NCBI GenBank assembly: GCA_017303895.1
Contig: JAFLBF010000017.1
Coordinates: forward strand, 1-64,000
Direction of reading: 5' to 3'
DNA from: Bacteroidota bacterium
GTDB lineage: Bacteria > Bacteroidota > Bacteroidia > 2-12-FULL-35-15
DNA: 64,000 nucleotides
The notes under the pieces are model-generated. The model was given only the letters and a program-made list of their open reading frames with translations. It had not been told where the DNA came from and ran no database searches. Below are positions 44,726 to 55,100 of the stretch, one piece after another (the stretch's first letter is position 1; every line of letters begins with the position of its first letter). The translations under genes were made by a program, and so were the position numbers.

Positions 44726-46006
44726 TCAAATTGCTTTCAATACAAAATAATTTTTCTTCCCTTTTTGAATCAACATATATTTATTGTTGATCAAATGATT
44801 GGCACTTACTATCATTTCGAGATCTTCCACTCTTGACTTATTCAATGCTACTCCTCCACCCTGGATCATTTTGCGGGCTTCCCCTTTTGAAGGAAACACT
44901 TTCGTTTTATCGGCTAAAAGATCAATAACAGGAATACCTGCCTGCAGATCGGTTTTAGAAATATCAAATTGAGGGACACCATCAAAAATATCTAAGAACA
45001 GATCTTCTGACAATTTTCCAAGATCTTCAATAGTTCCATTAAACAATATTTGTGAGGCCTCCACCGCTGCATTATAATCCTCTTCGGAATGCACACGAAT
45101 GGTAATGTCTTTTGCTAATGCTTTTTGCAACACACGCAAATGAGGCGCTTTTTCATGTTCAGCTTCCAATCCTTCGATCTCATCCTTTGTAAACAAAGTA
45201 AAAATACGGATATAGGTCTTCGTATCAGCATCACTCGCATTCAACCAAAACTGATAAAATTTATATGGTGAAGTTTTAGCTCTATCCAACCAAACATTAC
45301 CACTTTCTGTTTTTCCGAATTTAGTGCCATCAGCTTTCTTGATCAATGGTGTTGTTAAAGCAAATGCTTCACCACCATCTTTTCTTCTGATCAACTCAGT
45401 TCCGGTAACAATATTTCCCCACTGATCAGAACCACCCATCTGAAGCTTGATCCCTTTATTCTTCCATAAATAATAGAAATCATATCCTTGCACAAGCTGG
45501 TAACTAAACTCTGTAAAACTCATTCCATTTTCCAGACGATTCTTCACAGAATCTTTAGACATCATATAATTAACCGTAATGTGCTTACCTACATCACGAA
45601 TAAATTCCAAAAAACTAAATCCTTTGAACCAATCGTAATTATTAACGATCTCGGCACTATTCGCTCCACAATTGAAATCAAGAAATTTCTCTAATTGTTT
45701 CTTTTGAGAATTTAAATTATGATTCAATGTTGCTTCATCCAACAAATTACGTTCAGCCGATTTACCGGAGGGATCACCCACCATTCCTGTTGCTCCTCCC
45801 ACCAATGCTATTGGTTTGTGTCCCGCTTTTTGAAAATGCAACAAGGTCATGATCTGCACCATATTTCCCACACCCAATGAATCAGAAGTAGGATCAAATC
45901 CGATATAACCGGTAACCACTTCCTTGGTCAATAATTCTTCTGTTCCAGGCATGATATCTTGCAACATGCCACGCCATTTTAATTCCTCTACAAAATTCTT
46001 ATTCAT
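44726..46006 (-). CDS. tyrS: Tyrosyl-tRNA synthetase
   Basis: Class Ic aminoacyl-tRNA synthetase of 426 residues. Clear family segments: [19 protein letters not shown] at the ATP-binding site, [43 protein letters not shown], the KMSKS region as KFGKTESGN, and a C-terminal S4-like RNA-binding domain ([11 protein letters not shown]). The HIGH motif reads G-V-G-N, so its first His is Gly. Bacteroidota enzymes that I know have His there. Otherwise all parts are intact. The gene meets the LuxE-like gene with a 1-base gap. A -7 box (46024-46031) lies upstream. Confidence 0.95.
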   Translation of the reverse strand: MNKNFVEELKWRGMLQDIMPGTEELLTKEVVTGYIGFDPTSDSLGVGNMVQIMTLLHFQKAGHKPIALVGGATGMVGDPSGKSAERNLLDEATLNHNLNSQKKQLEKFLDFNCGANSAEIVNNYDWFKGFSFLEFIRDVGKHITVNYMMSKDSVKNRLENGMSFTEFSYQLVQGYDFYYLWKNKGIKLQMGGSDQWGNIVTGTELIRRKDGGEAFALTTPLIKKADGTKFGKTESGNVWLDRAKTSPYKFYQFWLNASDADTKTYIRIFTLFTKDEIEGLEAEHEKAPHLRVLQKALAKDITIRVHSEEDYNAAVEASQILFNGTIEDLGKLSEDLFLDIFDGVPQFDISKTDLQAGIPVIDLLADKTKVFPSKGEARKMIQGGGVALNKSRVEDLEMIVSANHLINNKYMLIQKGKKNYFVLKAI

Positions 46007-46023
46007 ATCCTTATTTTGATTCG

Positions 46024-46031
46024 CAAATATA
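46024..46031 (-). promoter_or_regulatory. Candidate -7 promoter box for tyrS
   Basis: Minus-strand TATATTTG matches TAnnTTTG, 17 bases from the ATG at 46006. No obvious T-box or other leader structure, which agrees with a short leader. Confidence 0.5.
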
Positions 46032-46115
46032 AGAAGGATTGCTAATAATCTCTGCTTTTATTCAGCAGGATGAAGCAAAAAGCTGTAAATTCGTAAAAAC
46101 AATAATTCGTAAAAG

Positions 46116-47621
46116 GTGAGCATTTACTCTAAAAAACAACAATGGAAATTATGGCTGTTCTCGGCTGCTATCCTTATTGTAAGCGCCTCACTATGGTACA
46201 CCAACACACTTGTAAGTAAAATAGCACAAGAAGAACGGGATAAAGTGAAGTTGTGGGCCGATGCCATCCAGAAAAAAGTGAATCTTGTTAAATATACCAA
46301 TGAGCTTTTTGATAAAATAAAAATCGAAGAACGTAAAAAGGTAGAATTATGGGCAGAAGCCACTCGTCAGCTTTCACAAGATCTTACCGACTATGGATTT
46401 GTATTGAAAGTAGTTTCCGACAATACAACTGTTCCAGTTATCCTCGCTGATGAACATGGTACACCGATCACCTCCAGGAATCTGGATCCGGAAAAAGAAA
46501 ACGACAAAACCTATCTGAAACTGCAAATGCAAGCAATGCGAGCAGCAAAAGATCCAATTGAAATATCCATTTATAAAGGGCAAAAGAATTATTTGTATTA
46601 CAAGGATTCTAAACTTTTCTCCGAATTAAAAATTGTATTGGACGATCTGGTAGAATCATTCATTTCCGAAGTAGCCGTAAACTCTGCTTCAGTGCCTGTA
46701 ATATATACCGACTCTACACGCAGCATTGTGCATGCTTATGGAAATGTGGATTCTGTGAAGATCAAAGATCCTGTATTTCTTGCCACCACCATTGCGGAGA
46801 TGGAAAAACAGAATACACCTATTGAAGTGCAATTTGGGGCAGGTGGTAAAAATTACATTTTTTATCAGGAATCAACTTTGCTGACTCAACTTAAATACTA
46901 TCCATTTATCATGTTTGGTATAATCGGAGTATTTCTTTTAGTAGCCTACCTCATGTTCAGCACCGCTCGAAGAGTAGAACAGAACCAGGTTTGGGTAGGC
47001 ATGGCCAAAGAAACAGCACATCAACTTGGAACACCACTTTCATCCTTAATGGCATGGTTGGAATACTTAAGATCGAAAGGTCTTGATCCGGAAACTGCTA
47101 TCGAAATTGAAAAAGATGTAAAACGTTTAGAAACGATCACTGAACGTTTTTCAAAGATCGGCTCCGTTCCGAAGTTGGATACAGTGGATGTTGTAAAAGT
47201 GATGCACGATTCTGTAGATTACATGAAATTAAGAACTTCCAAAAATGTAAGTTTTTCGATTACTGCCTACAACGAAAAAGAAGTTTTTGCTCAATTGAAT
47301 GTGCCTTTATTTGAATGGGTAATAGAAAATTTGATCCGCAATGCGGTTGATGCAATGAATGGAAATGGTTCTATACTTATTTCTATTTCTGACCAAACTC
47401 AATTTGTATATATAGACATTTCCGATACAGGCAAAGGAATTCCAAAATCGAAATACAAAACGGTATTTGAGCCGGGCTATACAACTAAACAACGTGGATG
47501 GGGCTTAGGATTGTCGTTAACAAAACGCATCATTGAAAATTACCATTCCGGAAAAATATTTGTGAAAGGTTCGGAGATCGACAAAGGAACTACCTTTAGA
47601 ATTGTGTTGAATAAGATCTAA
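46116..47621 (+). CDS. Membrane sensor histidine kinase with duplicated sensor module
   Basis: A 501-residue kinase starting with GTG. Helix 1 is at 11-30 and helix 2 at 271-290, with a periplasmic sensor between. The sensor carries two similar modules, the first with VPVILADEHGTP and IEISIYKGQKNYLYYKDSKLF, the second with VPVIYTDSTRS and IEVQFGAGGKNYIFYQESTLL. EERDKVKLWADA and EERKKVELWAEA are also repeated. The cytoplasmic part has the phospho-accepting His302 in KETAHQLGTPLS, the N-box NLIRNAVDAMNG, the G1 box DTGKGIPKS and the G2 box GWGLGLSLTKRI. No response regulator gene is adjacent. The stop overlaps hemW by one base. Confidence 0.9.
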   Translation: MSIYSKKQQWKLWLFSAAILIVSASLWYTNTLVSKIAQEERDKVKLWADAIQKKVNLVKYTNELFDKIKIEERKKVELWAEATRQLSQDLTDYGFVLKVVSDNTTVPVILADEHGTPITSRNLDPEKENDKTYLKLQMQAMRAAKDPIEISIYKGQKNYLYYKDSKLFSELKIVLDDLVESFISEVAVNSASVPVIYTDSTRSIVHAYGNVDSVKIKDPVFLATTIAEMEKQNTPIEVQFGAGGKNYIFYQESTLLTQLKYYPFIMFGIIGVFLLVAYLMFSTARRVEQNQVWVGMAKETAHQLGTPLSSLMAWLEYLRSKGLDPETAIEIEKDVKRLETITERFSKIGSVPKLDTVDVVKVMHDSVDYMKLRTSKNVSFSITAYNEKEVFAQLNVPLFEWVIENLIRNAVDAMNGNGSILISISDQTQFVYIDISDTGKGIPKSKYKTVFEPGYTTKQRGWGLGLSLTKRIIENYHSGKIFVKGSEIDKGTTFRIVLNKI

Positions 47622-48748
47622 TGGCCGGCATTTACATTCATATTCCCTTTTGCAAACAAGCCTGCAATTATTGCGACTTTCATTTTTCAACTTCTTTAAA
47701 AAACAAAGAAGCATTCTTAAATGCGCTGAATAAAGAGATCGAGTTGCAAAAAGACTATTTGCTGACTAAAAAAATTTCTACTGTTTATTTCGGAGGAGGA
47801 ACACCTTCCCTACTCGAACAAACAGAATTGATGAGAATTTTCGATTCGCTTAATAAATACTATGAAATAGATTCTGATGCGGAAATAACATTGGAAGCAA
47901 ATCCGGATGATCTTACTAAAAACAAGATCAAAGAACTTCGATCTACCCCTATAAACCGCTTTAGCATAGGCATTCAAAGCTTTTATGATGAAGACCTAAA
48001 GTTGATGAACCGTGCACACAACTCACAAGAAGCTATTTCTGGCGTTAAGGGAGCACAGGATGCAGGTTTTGAGAATATTACCATCGATCTTATTTATGGA
48101 ATTCCCGGATTAACGGAACATCGCTGGAGAAACAATCTACAAAACGCTTTTTTACTGGACGTAAAACATATTTCTGCCTACTGCCTAACAGTAGAACCTA
48201 AAACTGTTTTAGCACATCAAGTAAAAACCGGCATCATAAAAAATGTAGATGAACTACAAAGTTCCGAACAATTTGAGATCATGCTGGAGGCTATGAAAAA
48301 GAACAACTTCGTCCAATATGAGATCTCTAATTTTTGTAAAGAAGGTCAATACTCACGTCACAATAGCAACTATTGGTTAAAGGAAAAATACCTGGGTTTA
48401 GGACCTTCCGCTCATTCATTTAATGGAGAAAGCCGGCAATGGAATATTTCCAACAATGCACTTTACATTAAAAGTCTGGAGAACAATACGCTTGATTTTG
48501 AGTTGGAGCAATTAAATATCGAACAGCGATACAATGAATATATACTTACCTCACTGCGTACCATGTGGGGAAGTGATCTGGAACGAATTGGATCAGACTT
48601 TGGAAATGAATTTAAAGAACATTGCTTGAAAGAAGTGAAAAAATATATTGAAACAGCAGATATTACAATTGAAACAAATACCTTATTTTTAACTGACAAA
48701 GGAAAGTTGATCGCTGATAAAATTGCCAGCGATCTATTTAAAGTATAA
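47621..48748 (+). CDS. hemW: Radical SAM heme chaperone HemW
   Basis: A 375-residue HemN-like protein. The cluster motif is C11-x3-C15-x2-C18 followed by Asp-Phe (CNYCDFHF), the HemW type; true HemN has a fourth Cys there. Further signatures: YFGGGTPSLLE, EANPDDLT, RFSIGIQSF, MNRAHNSQEA and the C-terminal GLGPSAHSF with LRTMWG. HemW inserts heme into respiratory enzymes rather than oxidising coproporphyrinogen. The ATG overlaps the stop of the kinase gene as TAATG. Confidence 0.93.
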   Translation: MAGIYIHIPFCKQACNYCDFHFSTSLKNKEAFLNALNKEIELQKDYLLTKKISTVYFGGGTPSLLEQTELMRIFDSLNKYYEIDSDAEITLEANPDDLTKNKIKELRSTPINRFSIGIQSFYDEDLKLMNRAHNSQEAISGVKGAQDAGFENITIDLIYGIPGLTEHRWRNNLQNAFLLDVKHISAYCLTVEPKTVLAHQVKTGIIKNVDELQSSEQFEIMLEAMKKNNFVQYEISNFCKEGQYSRHNSNYWLKEKYLGLGPSAHSFNGESRQWNISNNALYIKSLENNTLDFELEQLNIEQRYNEYILTSLRTMWGSDLERIGSDFGNEFKEHCLKEVKKYIETADITIETNTLFLTDKGKLIADKIASDLFKV

Positions 48749-48752
48749 CAAC

Positions 48753-49511
48753 ATGGTTACAAAGATCACACATAAAGGGAAAAGCTATATCGCAGATTTA
48801 TCAAAACCAATAGATATCTCTATACCACTAAGAACAGGAGAAGAAAATGTGAATGCCTGGTACGTTTCGCCCGTAAAAATTGAACCTGTGAGAATGGGTG
48901 ACTGGGTAGGAGATGTTAAACAAGGGGGATCTGTCAATTTCAGAAACATTTTTTTTAATCCACATGGAAATGGAACCCATACTGAATGTGTTGGTCACAT
49001 CAGTAAAGAAGATTACAGCATCAATCAATGTTTAAAAACTTTCTTTTTTATTGCCGAATTAATAACTGTATTACCCGAGGAGTTGGAAAACGGAGATAAA
49101 GTGATCACAAAAAAACATATTGAAAATTGTTTGGAAGGGAAGCGACCGGAAGCGATCATTATCCGCACACTTGATAACCATATTTCTAAGATCAACAAGC
49201 ATTACTCTAACACTAACCCTCCTTATCTACATCATGAAGCGGCAGAACTGATCGATAGTTTAGGCATTGATCATTTACTGATCGATCTTCCTTCGGTAGA
49301 TAAAGAAGTTGATGGAGGAAAACTATTATCACATCACGTTTTTTGGAGATATCCTAATGACGCACAGTTACAGAGAACAATAACGGAGATGATCTATGCA
49401 CCTAATACGATCTATGACGGAACTTATTTATTAAATCTTCAAATAGCCAGTTTTGAGAATGATGCCTCACCCAGCAAACCGGTTTTGTATCAATTGAACA
49501 AGGCATTATAA
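48753..49511 (+). CDS. Cyclase-family metal-dependent hydrolase
   Basis: A 252-residue protein of the cyclase / kynurenine formamidase-like family, usually binuclear zinc or manganese hydrolases. The metal motif HGNGTHTECVGH is at about residues 69-80, and LSKPIDISIPLR is the conserved first strand. PPYLHHEAAELI and LLIDLPSVD follow, as in KynB. I start at the ATG of MVTKITHKG. The frame is open ten codons upstream into hemW but this adds nothing family-like. Only 4 bases separate it from the hemW stop, so it is in the same transcript. The true substrate is not predictable; kynurenine formamidase is one possibility. Confidence 0.82.
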   Translation: MVTKITHKGKSYIADLSKPIDISIPLRTGEENVNAWYVSPVKIEPVRMGDWVGDVKQGGSVNFRNIFFNPHGNGTHTECVGHISKEDYSINQCLKTFFFIAELITVLPEELENGDKVITKKHIENCLEGKRPEAIIIRTLDNHISKINKHYSNTNPPYLHHEAAELIDSLGIDHLLIDLPSVDKEVDGGKLLSHHVFWRYPNDAQLQRTITEMIYAPNTIYDGTYLLNLQIASFENDASPSKPVLYQLNKAL

Positions 49512-49512
49512 A

Positions 49513-49544
49513 AAGATCCCCTTTCATTTCTGAAAGGGGATCTT
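49513..49544. terminator. Bidirectional terminator
   Basis: AAGATCCCCTTTCA pairs with TGAAAGGGGATCTT around a TTTC loop. It lies right after the cyclase stop codon and before the convergent DUF2807 gene. The T-tract on the plus strand is short. Confidence 0.8.
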
Positions 49545-49567
49545 CATTTTACAACACTTGTTAATTA

Positions 49568-50998
49568 TTAAGAAAAGCTAAACGTTACTCCTAATGTGAA
49601 TGGATATACTTGTGGTCCTTTATTTTTTTGGAACAATCTGTTCAATCCGTAGTTTGCAAACACCGTAACTCCATTGTATCCGATACGTGCTACAGCGCTG
49701 TAGCGGAAAGGCTCGATATTAAAATCATCTTGTGTTTTATTCTTGACTTTCGTATCTGCAACCTCATATTTTTGTTTTGCAACAGAATGTATTTTGTAAG
49801 CAAACTCAACACCACCAGCAATGTGGAAATTTTTATTGGGATTTTTACTTGTATTGATCTCGATCAACAATGGTGCTTTTATGTAGCTAACATTTAACCT
49901 GTTCTTTTTATAGTCGATATTATCAACTGTAGCAGCAAGATAAGCAGTGTCAGGGTTTAAAGTCACATTGTTTTTGAAAGCATAGTGATTAAAATCGAAA
50001 CCAAAACCAGTTACAACATTGATATAATTTTTATAGATATGGAAATCTTTTTCCAATAAATTCAATCCAAATTGTATGGACTTTGCATAATCCAATTCCA
50101 AAAAGCTTGCACCTGCTGGGGCATCTAACGAATTCTTGTAATCCAACAATCCATTTACACCCAGATCAAATCCACTCCAATGTTTAAATTCTTCATTGTA
50201 ATTTTTGATGGAATCCTTTTTGCTCAAACGTTTATAATCATTATCATCTTCATCATCAATGATCATATATTTTTTATTCCCTAGTTTGATCTTGGTTGTA
50301 TCGCTGGCAGTTTCTTCACCATTACCGCTTTTACTTTCACGTACAGATCCGGCTCCACTGATCTCCACATTACGATCAATTGGATTTCCCTTGTAAATGA
50401 TCGATCCTGCACCTGAAACGGAAGCATTCAAACTTTGCTTTGCATTTACTTTTGCATCGCCTGCACCTGATACCGATGCATTAACTTTCTCAGCTTCTAG
50501 ATCAGAAGCTTTTAGATCGCCAGCTCCACTCACATTTACAACTAAATTTTGAACAGTGCCTTTTAAAGTAACATCCCCTGCACCACTGATCTTCGTAGTG
50601 ATCTCAGTCGCTTTCAGATCCAAATTTACATCACCGGCACCCGTAGATTCAATATTTAATTTATCCACCACCAATTGATTGCTCGTTTTTACATCTGCTG
50701 CTCCTGTAACCTCTAATTTGGCTAAAGATTTTACACCAATTACAATAACAACATCGTCACTTGCTCCATTATTCTCTATCAAAAGCATCCCATCTTTTAC
50801 ATCCGTTTTAACCTTCGACTTTTGATCTTCCGGCCCTTCTACAGTAACAGAATTTGTTTCGCTTTGCGATAACTTTACATTGAAAGAATCGCCCACTTTA
50901 ATACCGGTAAAATCGCCTAAATTTTGAGCAAGAGCAGAAAAGATCGACATTCCGGTCAATAATGTTATTCCTAAAATTTTTGTTTTTATCGTATTCAT
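49568..50998 (-). CDS. DUF2807 adhesin-like domain fused to an outer-membrane beta-barrel
   Basis: A 476-residue protein. I start at the ATG before NTIKTKILGITLL, which gives a signal peptide ending ALAQ; the frame is open 64 codons upstream but without that signal. Residues about 22-240 are a head-GIN/DUF2807 right-handed parallel beta-helix with repeating SGAGDV / TGAGDV / SGAGDL turns. A linker of Asp/Glu/Lys (DDEDDNDYKRLSKKD) leads to a C-terminal domain of about 200 residues with alternating strands and a terminal F-S-F-S, typical of an eight-strand outer-membrane barrel (PorT-like). The combination suggests a helix displayed on the periplasmic or outer face. Function unknown. Confidence 0.75.
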   Translation of the reverse strand: MNTIKTKILGITLLTGMSIFSALAQNLGDFTGIKVGDSFNVKLSQSETNSVTVEGPEDQKSKVKTDVKDGMLLIENNGASDDVVIVIGVKSLAKLEVTGAADVKTSNQLVVDKLNIESTGAGDVNLDLKATEITTKISGAGDVTLKGTVQNLVVNVSGAGDLKASDLEAEKVNASVSGAGDAKVNAKQSLNASVSGAGSIIYKGNPIDRNVEISGAGSVRESKSGNGEETASDTTKIKLGNKKYMIIDDEDDNDYKRLSKKDSIKNYNEEFKHWSGFDLGVNGLLDYKNSLDAPAGASFLELDYAKSIQFGLNLLEKDFHIYKNYINVVTGFGFDFNHYAFKNNVTLNPDTAYLAATVDNIDYKKNRLNVSYIKAPLLIEINTSKNPNKNFHIAGGVEFAYKIHSVAKQKYEVADTKVKNKTQDDFNIEPFRYSAVARIGYNGVTVFANYGLNRLFQKNKGPQVYPFTLGVTFSFS

Positions 50999-51092
50999 AT
51001 TTTTTGATTTTTCGATTAATAATTTAATAGCGCTAATCTGTTTGTTTTTGTATGTGACGCATGATGTTTTTAAAAAGTTACAGCTCACATAA

Positions 51093-51917
51093 TTATTTTT
51101 CATAAAGAACAGTACAATTAAATCCGATTCCAACAGGACTGATCTTTTTCCATGAGTCTTGACTGGTTTTTCTAAACATACTGTTTCCATTCATCAAACC
51201 CGCACAAAAATTGATCTTCTCACTCCCATGTCCTTCGATCCATTCTAGCGAAACCAGAAAATCGTCTTCCACAATAATATTATAGGGCTTAAGATCAACA
51301 GTCAATACTCTGGTTTGTTTATCAATTTCAGCAATTATAGGCTTTTTTAAAATAATTGAGTCGACAATTCCATTTTTCATGTGATAGATATTTACTCTGA
51401 ACTTCACAATACCTGCATCGTTAAAAGCCACATTAAAGCAGGCTTTTTCAAGGAATGAAGGCGACTTTTTTATATGCATGATCACTCCTAACTCCGAACC
51501 TAGATCGTTACTTAGAAAGCCGGCTGAAATACTTCGGGAATCATTCTCATTCCCCAAAACCTTTGTTTTAAACACTTTAGGCTTTACAACAATTTGCTGT
51601 AGTAGCACTATATCTTCTTCTAAAAATAGATCGAATGTTTGTTTTTTGGTAAAATCAGACACCCTGTAAACTTCGTTTTTAAAGCCGATTGCTGAAATTT
51701 TAATATAATTATCCTTTAAGGAATCATATAATATGATCTTATAGTTTCCCTCTACATCTGACACTGTTCCTACGCCTTTTCCAACAACTCCAATATTCAC
51801 AAAAGGAATAGGACTTTTATCATTCGCATTCAATATCTTTCCTGAAAAGGATTGTGCATTTGCGGAATGAACGAACTGAATACACATTACAAAAAGGTTC
51901 AAAATGCTTATTTTCAT
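51093..51917 (-). CDS. Stand-alone CarboxypepD_reg-like exported protein
   Basis: A 274-residue exported protein with a signal peptide (ending SANAQ) and an N-terminal CarboxypepD_reg-like domain (SFSGKILNANDKSPIPFVNIG, then GNYKIILYDSLKDNYIKISAIGF), the same domain that precedes plugs in TonB-dependent receptors. No plug or barrel follows; the C-terminal 150 residues are a second beta-sandwich (ACFNVAFNDAGIVKFRVNIYHM, VSLEWIEGHG). Such proteins are common in Bacteroidota with unknown function. It lies 95 bases upstream of the DUF2807 gene on the same strand. Confidence 0.78.
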   Translation of the reverse strand: MKISILNLFVMCIQFVHSANAQSFSGKILNANDKSPIPFVNIGVVGKGVGTVSDVEGNYKIILYDSLKDNYIKISAIGFKNEVYRVSDFTKKQTFDLFLEEDIVLLQQIVVKPKVFKTKVLGNENDSRSISAGFLSNDLGSELGVIMHIKKSPSFLEKACFNVAFNDAGIVKFRVNIYHMKNGIVDSIILKKPIIAEIDKQTRVLTVDLKPYNIIVEDDFLVSLEWIEGHGSEKINFCAGLMNGNSMFRKTSQDSWKKISPVGIGFNCTVLYEK

Positions 51918-52121
51918 ACACTTGTGACGAAATGATCCCCGGGGAAGTTACATAAAAACTTAATAAATGAAAGCAACCAATTGGAGCATAGAAACATCTT
52001 GATATGTACTAACAAATAGTTGTGCAAAAATGCCTCCAAACATCTTTTATAATTCGTTTATTTATAGCATATTTGTATAGGAAACACGTATTTTTTCGAT
52101 TAAAAATTAAAACTATATATT

Positions 52122-55100
52122 TTGAAAAAGATTTCACTTTTTTTATTGGGATTATTAGCATTTATGGCCGGACAAATTTCGGCTCAAAATCGCTATTGGG
52201 TTGGTGGTACAGGTAGTTGGCAGGAGACTAGTCACTGGTCTTTTACCAGTGGTGGACCTGGAGGAGCATCCGTTCCAACAGCCACAGACGATGTGATCTT
52301 CGATCAACACTCATTTGTCGCTCCCGGACAAACGGTTATGATGAATGGCAATTTCGCATGTCACTCAATCGACTGGATGGGAATAGACAAACAGGTGATC
52401 TTTTCTGCTGCTAAAAATAAAAAACTAACTGTACATGGAAATTATCAGTTATCCCCTTTATTATTAAATGGTTTCAAAGGAACAACAGTATTTGCTTCCA
52501 ACTTATCATCAAATGTGATCAATACCAATGGAGTAACACTAAAAGGGGATTGGGAATTTAATGGAAGTGGATCATGGATACTTCAGAATGATGTACTTAC
52601 AGAGGATGAAGTAACGATCAAATTATTAAAAGGAACCCTCAATACAAACAGTAAAAATATTACTTGTGGCTATTTTACAGGGAACTCAAATCAAAATAGA
52701 ACCTTAAACTTAGGCTCTTCTGAGATCACGGTAAAAAACATATGGGACTTTTCTCAAGCAACTAACTTAACCTTTATCTCAGCAACATCACGTATCATTT
52801 TTGAAACTGATGTTACTTCAACAAATTTCAAGAGTGGTAATTTGAGTTATAACTCTGTATCTGCAATAGCAGCTCCTTGTAGTCCATCAAACCAGCCCTG
52901 CGGAACATTTACAATCACACTTTCTGCTACCAATGTAACTTGCAATGGACTTAACAATGGAACTGCAAGTGCTGTCGTAACAGGTGGTTCAGGAAATTTT
53001 TCTTATGATTGGAGTCCTGGTACACCTTCTGGGGATGGAACCCCCAATATTACGGGTTTAGGAGCATCAAATATGACCGTAAGGGTTACAGACCTAACAT
53101 CGGGATTATTCTGCTTTTGTAATATCAACGTATTAGAGCCCGGCTTGCTTTTCGATTATGAATTATTTCAAATACAACCCCTTTGTAATGGACAATCCAA
53201 TGGAACAATTGCTGTTGATGCAACCGGAGGTACTTTCCCTTATACCTATTCGTGGACAGGTGGCTTAGGCAATAATGATACTGTTACTAGTGTTCCTGCA
53301 GGAACCTACACCGTTACCGTTACAGATGTTAATAATTGCTCCGCTTTCACAGTAATAACATTAGGGCAACCAACCGTTTTAACTACCCCGGGAACTGCCA
53401 CCATGGTAGTTTGTAATGGTGCTTGTGATGGAACAGCAACTGTGAATGCTAGTGGTGGTACAGCTCCATATACGTATGATTGGACTCCCGGAGCTCCGGT
53501 AGGGGACGGAACCAATGCTGTGACAAATCTTTGCCCGGGCAATTATACTGTTACAGTAACCGACTTTAATGGCTGTATTGCCACTTACGATACAACGATC
53601 ACAGAACCACCACTTCTTACACTTACCATGTCGCAAACCAATGCCAGCTGTGGTGGAGTATGCGATGGAACTGCAACTGCTACTGTATCAGGAGGTGTTA
53701 CACCCTATGTTTACGTTTGGTCAAATGGTTCATCCACCTCTACCAATTCTACCACCAATACGATTTCGAATCTTTGCGCGGGATCTTATACCTTACAAAT
53801 CACAGACGCAAATGGATGTTCAAGAACAGATTCTGTGACAATAACGGAGCCTCCTATACTTTTAGCTTCAGCAACAGGCACTAATATTTCATGTAATGCT
53901 GCATGCGATGGGACAGCCACCGCTGTTGTTGCCGGTGGTACACCAGGATATTCGTTCAATTGGACACCGGGAAACCCTGTAGGTGATGGGACTGCAAACA
54001 TTACGAATCTTTGCCCAGGGACTTACACTGTACTTGTAACCGACCTAAATGGTTGTACTGATACAGGATCTGTCACAATTACAGAACCAGCTGTCCTTAT
54101 TGCAAACCCAACCTCAACCAATGTTTTGTGCTTCGGGGCATGTAATGGAACAGCAACTGCTTCCCCAACAGGTGGAACAGCACCCTATTCATACAACTGG
54201 ACACCTGGAAATCCGGCAGGAGATGGGACACCGAACATTTCCGGACTATGTGCTGGAACATATTCGGTTACTGTAACAGACGCGAATGGGTGTGTCTCCA
54301 CACAAACAACCGTTGTCTCTCAGCCAACTCAAATACAAGCAAATGTTACAAAAACAGATGTTACTTGTAATGGTGCTTGTAACGGAACCGCTACTGCAAG
54401 TCCAACAGGTGGAACACCCGGCTATAATTATTTGTGGATGCCAGGCGGACAAACAGGCCAAACGGCTACTGGTTTATGCCCTGGAACTTACACTGTAACA
54501 GTTACAGATGCCAATGGTTGTACTAGAACAAGTACTACTACAATTACACAACCAAATGGGTTAAATGTTACAGCAACGGGAACAGCTTTAGCTTGTAATG
54601 GAGATTGTAACGCTATTGCCAATGCTGTGATTTCAGGAGGAACACCCGGCTACACCATTGATTGGACTCCCGGAAATCCTTCCGGAGATGGAACAACAAC
54701 TATAACTGCACTGTGTGCAGGAACATATACAGTTACTGTTACCGATGCAAATGGATGTCCCGCAACAGCAAATACAACCATTAATCAGCCTACACTTTTG
54801 GTTCTAAATGCCAATGCGAGTGATGCGAGTTGTTTTGGAGTTTGTGATGGATCAGCCTCAGCTATTGGTGGCGGTGGGACACCACCTTATACCTTTTCAT
54901 GGGCACCTGGTGGTCAAACGACATCAACCATTACTAATCTATGCGATGGAACTTACACTGTAACTATTCGGGATGCAAACAACTGTACTCAGACAGCAAC
55001 AGTTACTGTAAACGAACCTACTCAAATAGTGCCAAACGCTTCAGTTGCAAACAATATAACCTGTTCCGGCTTATGCAATGGATCTGCAACATCTGCAGTA

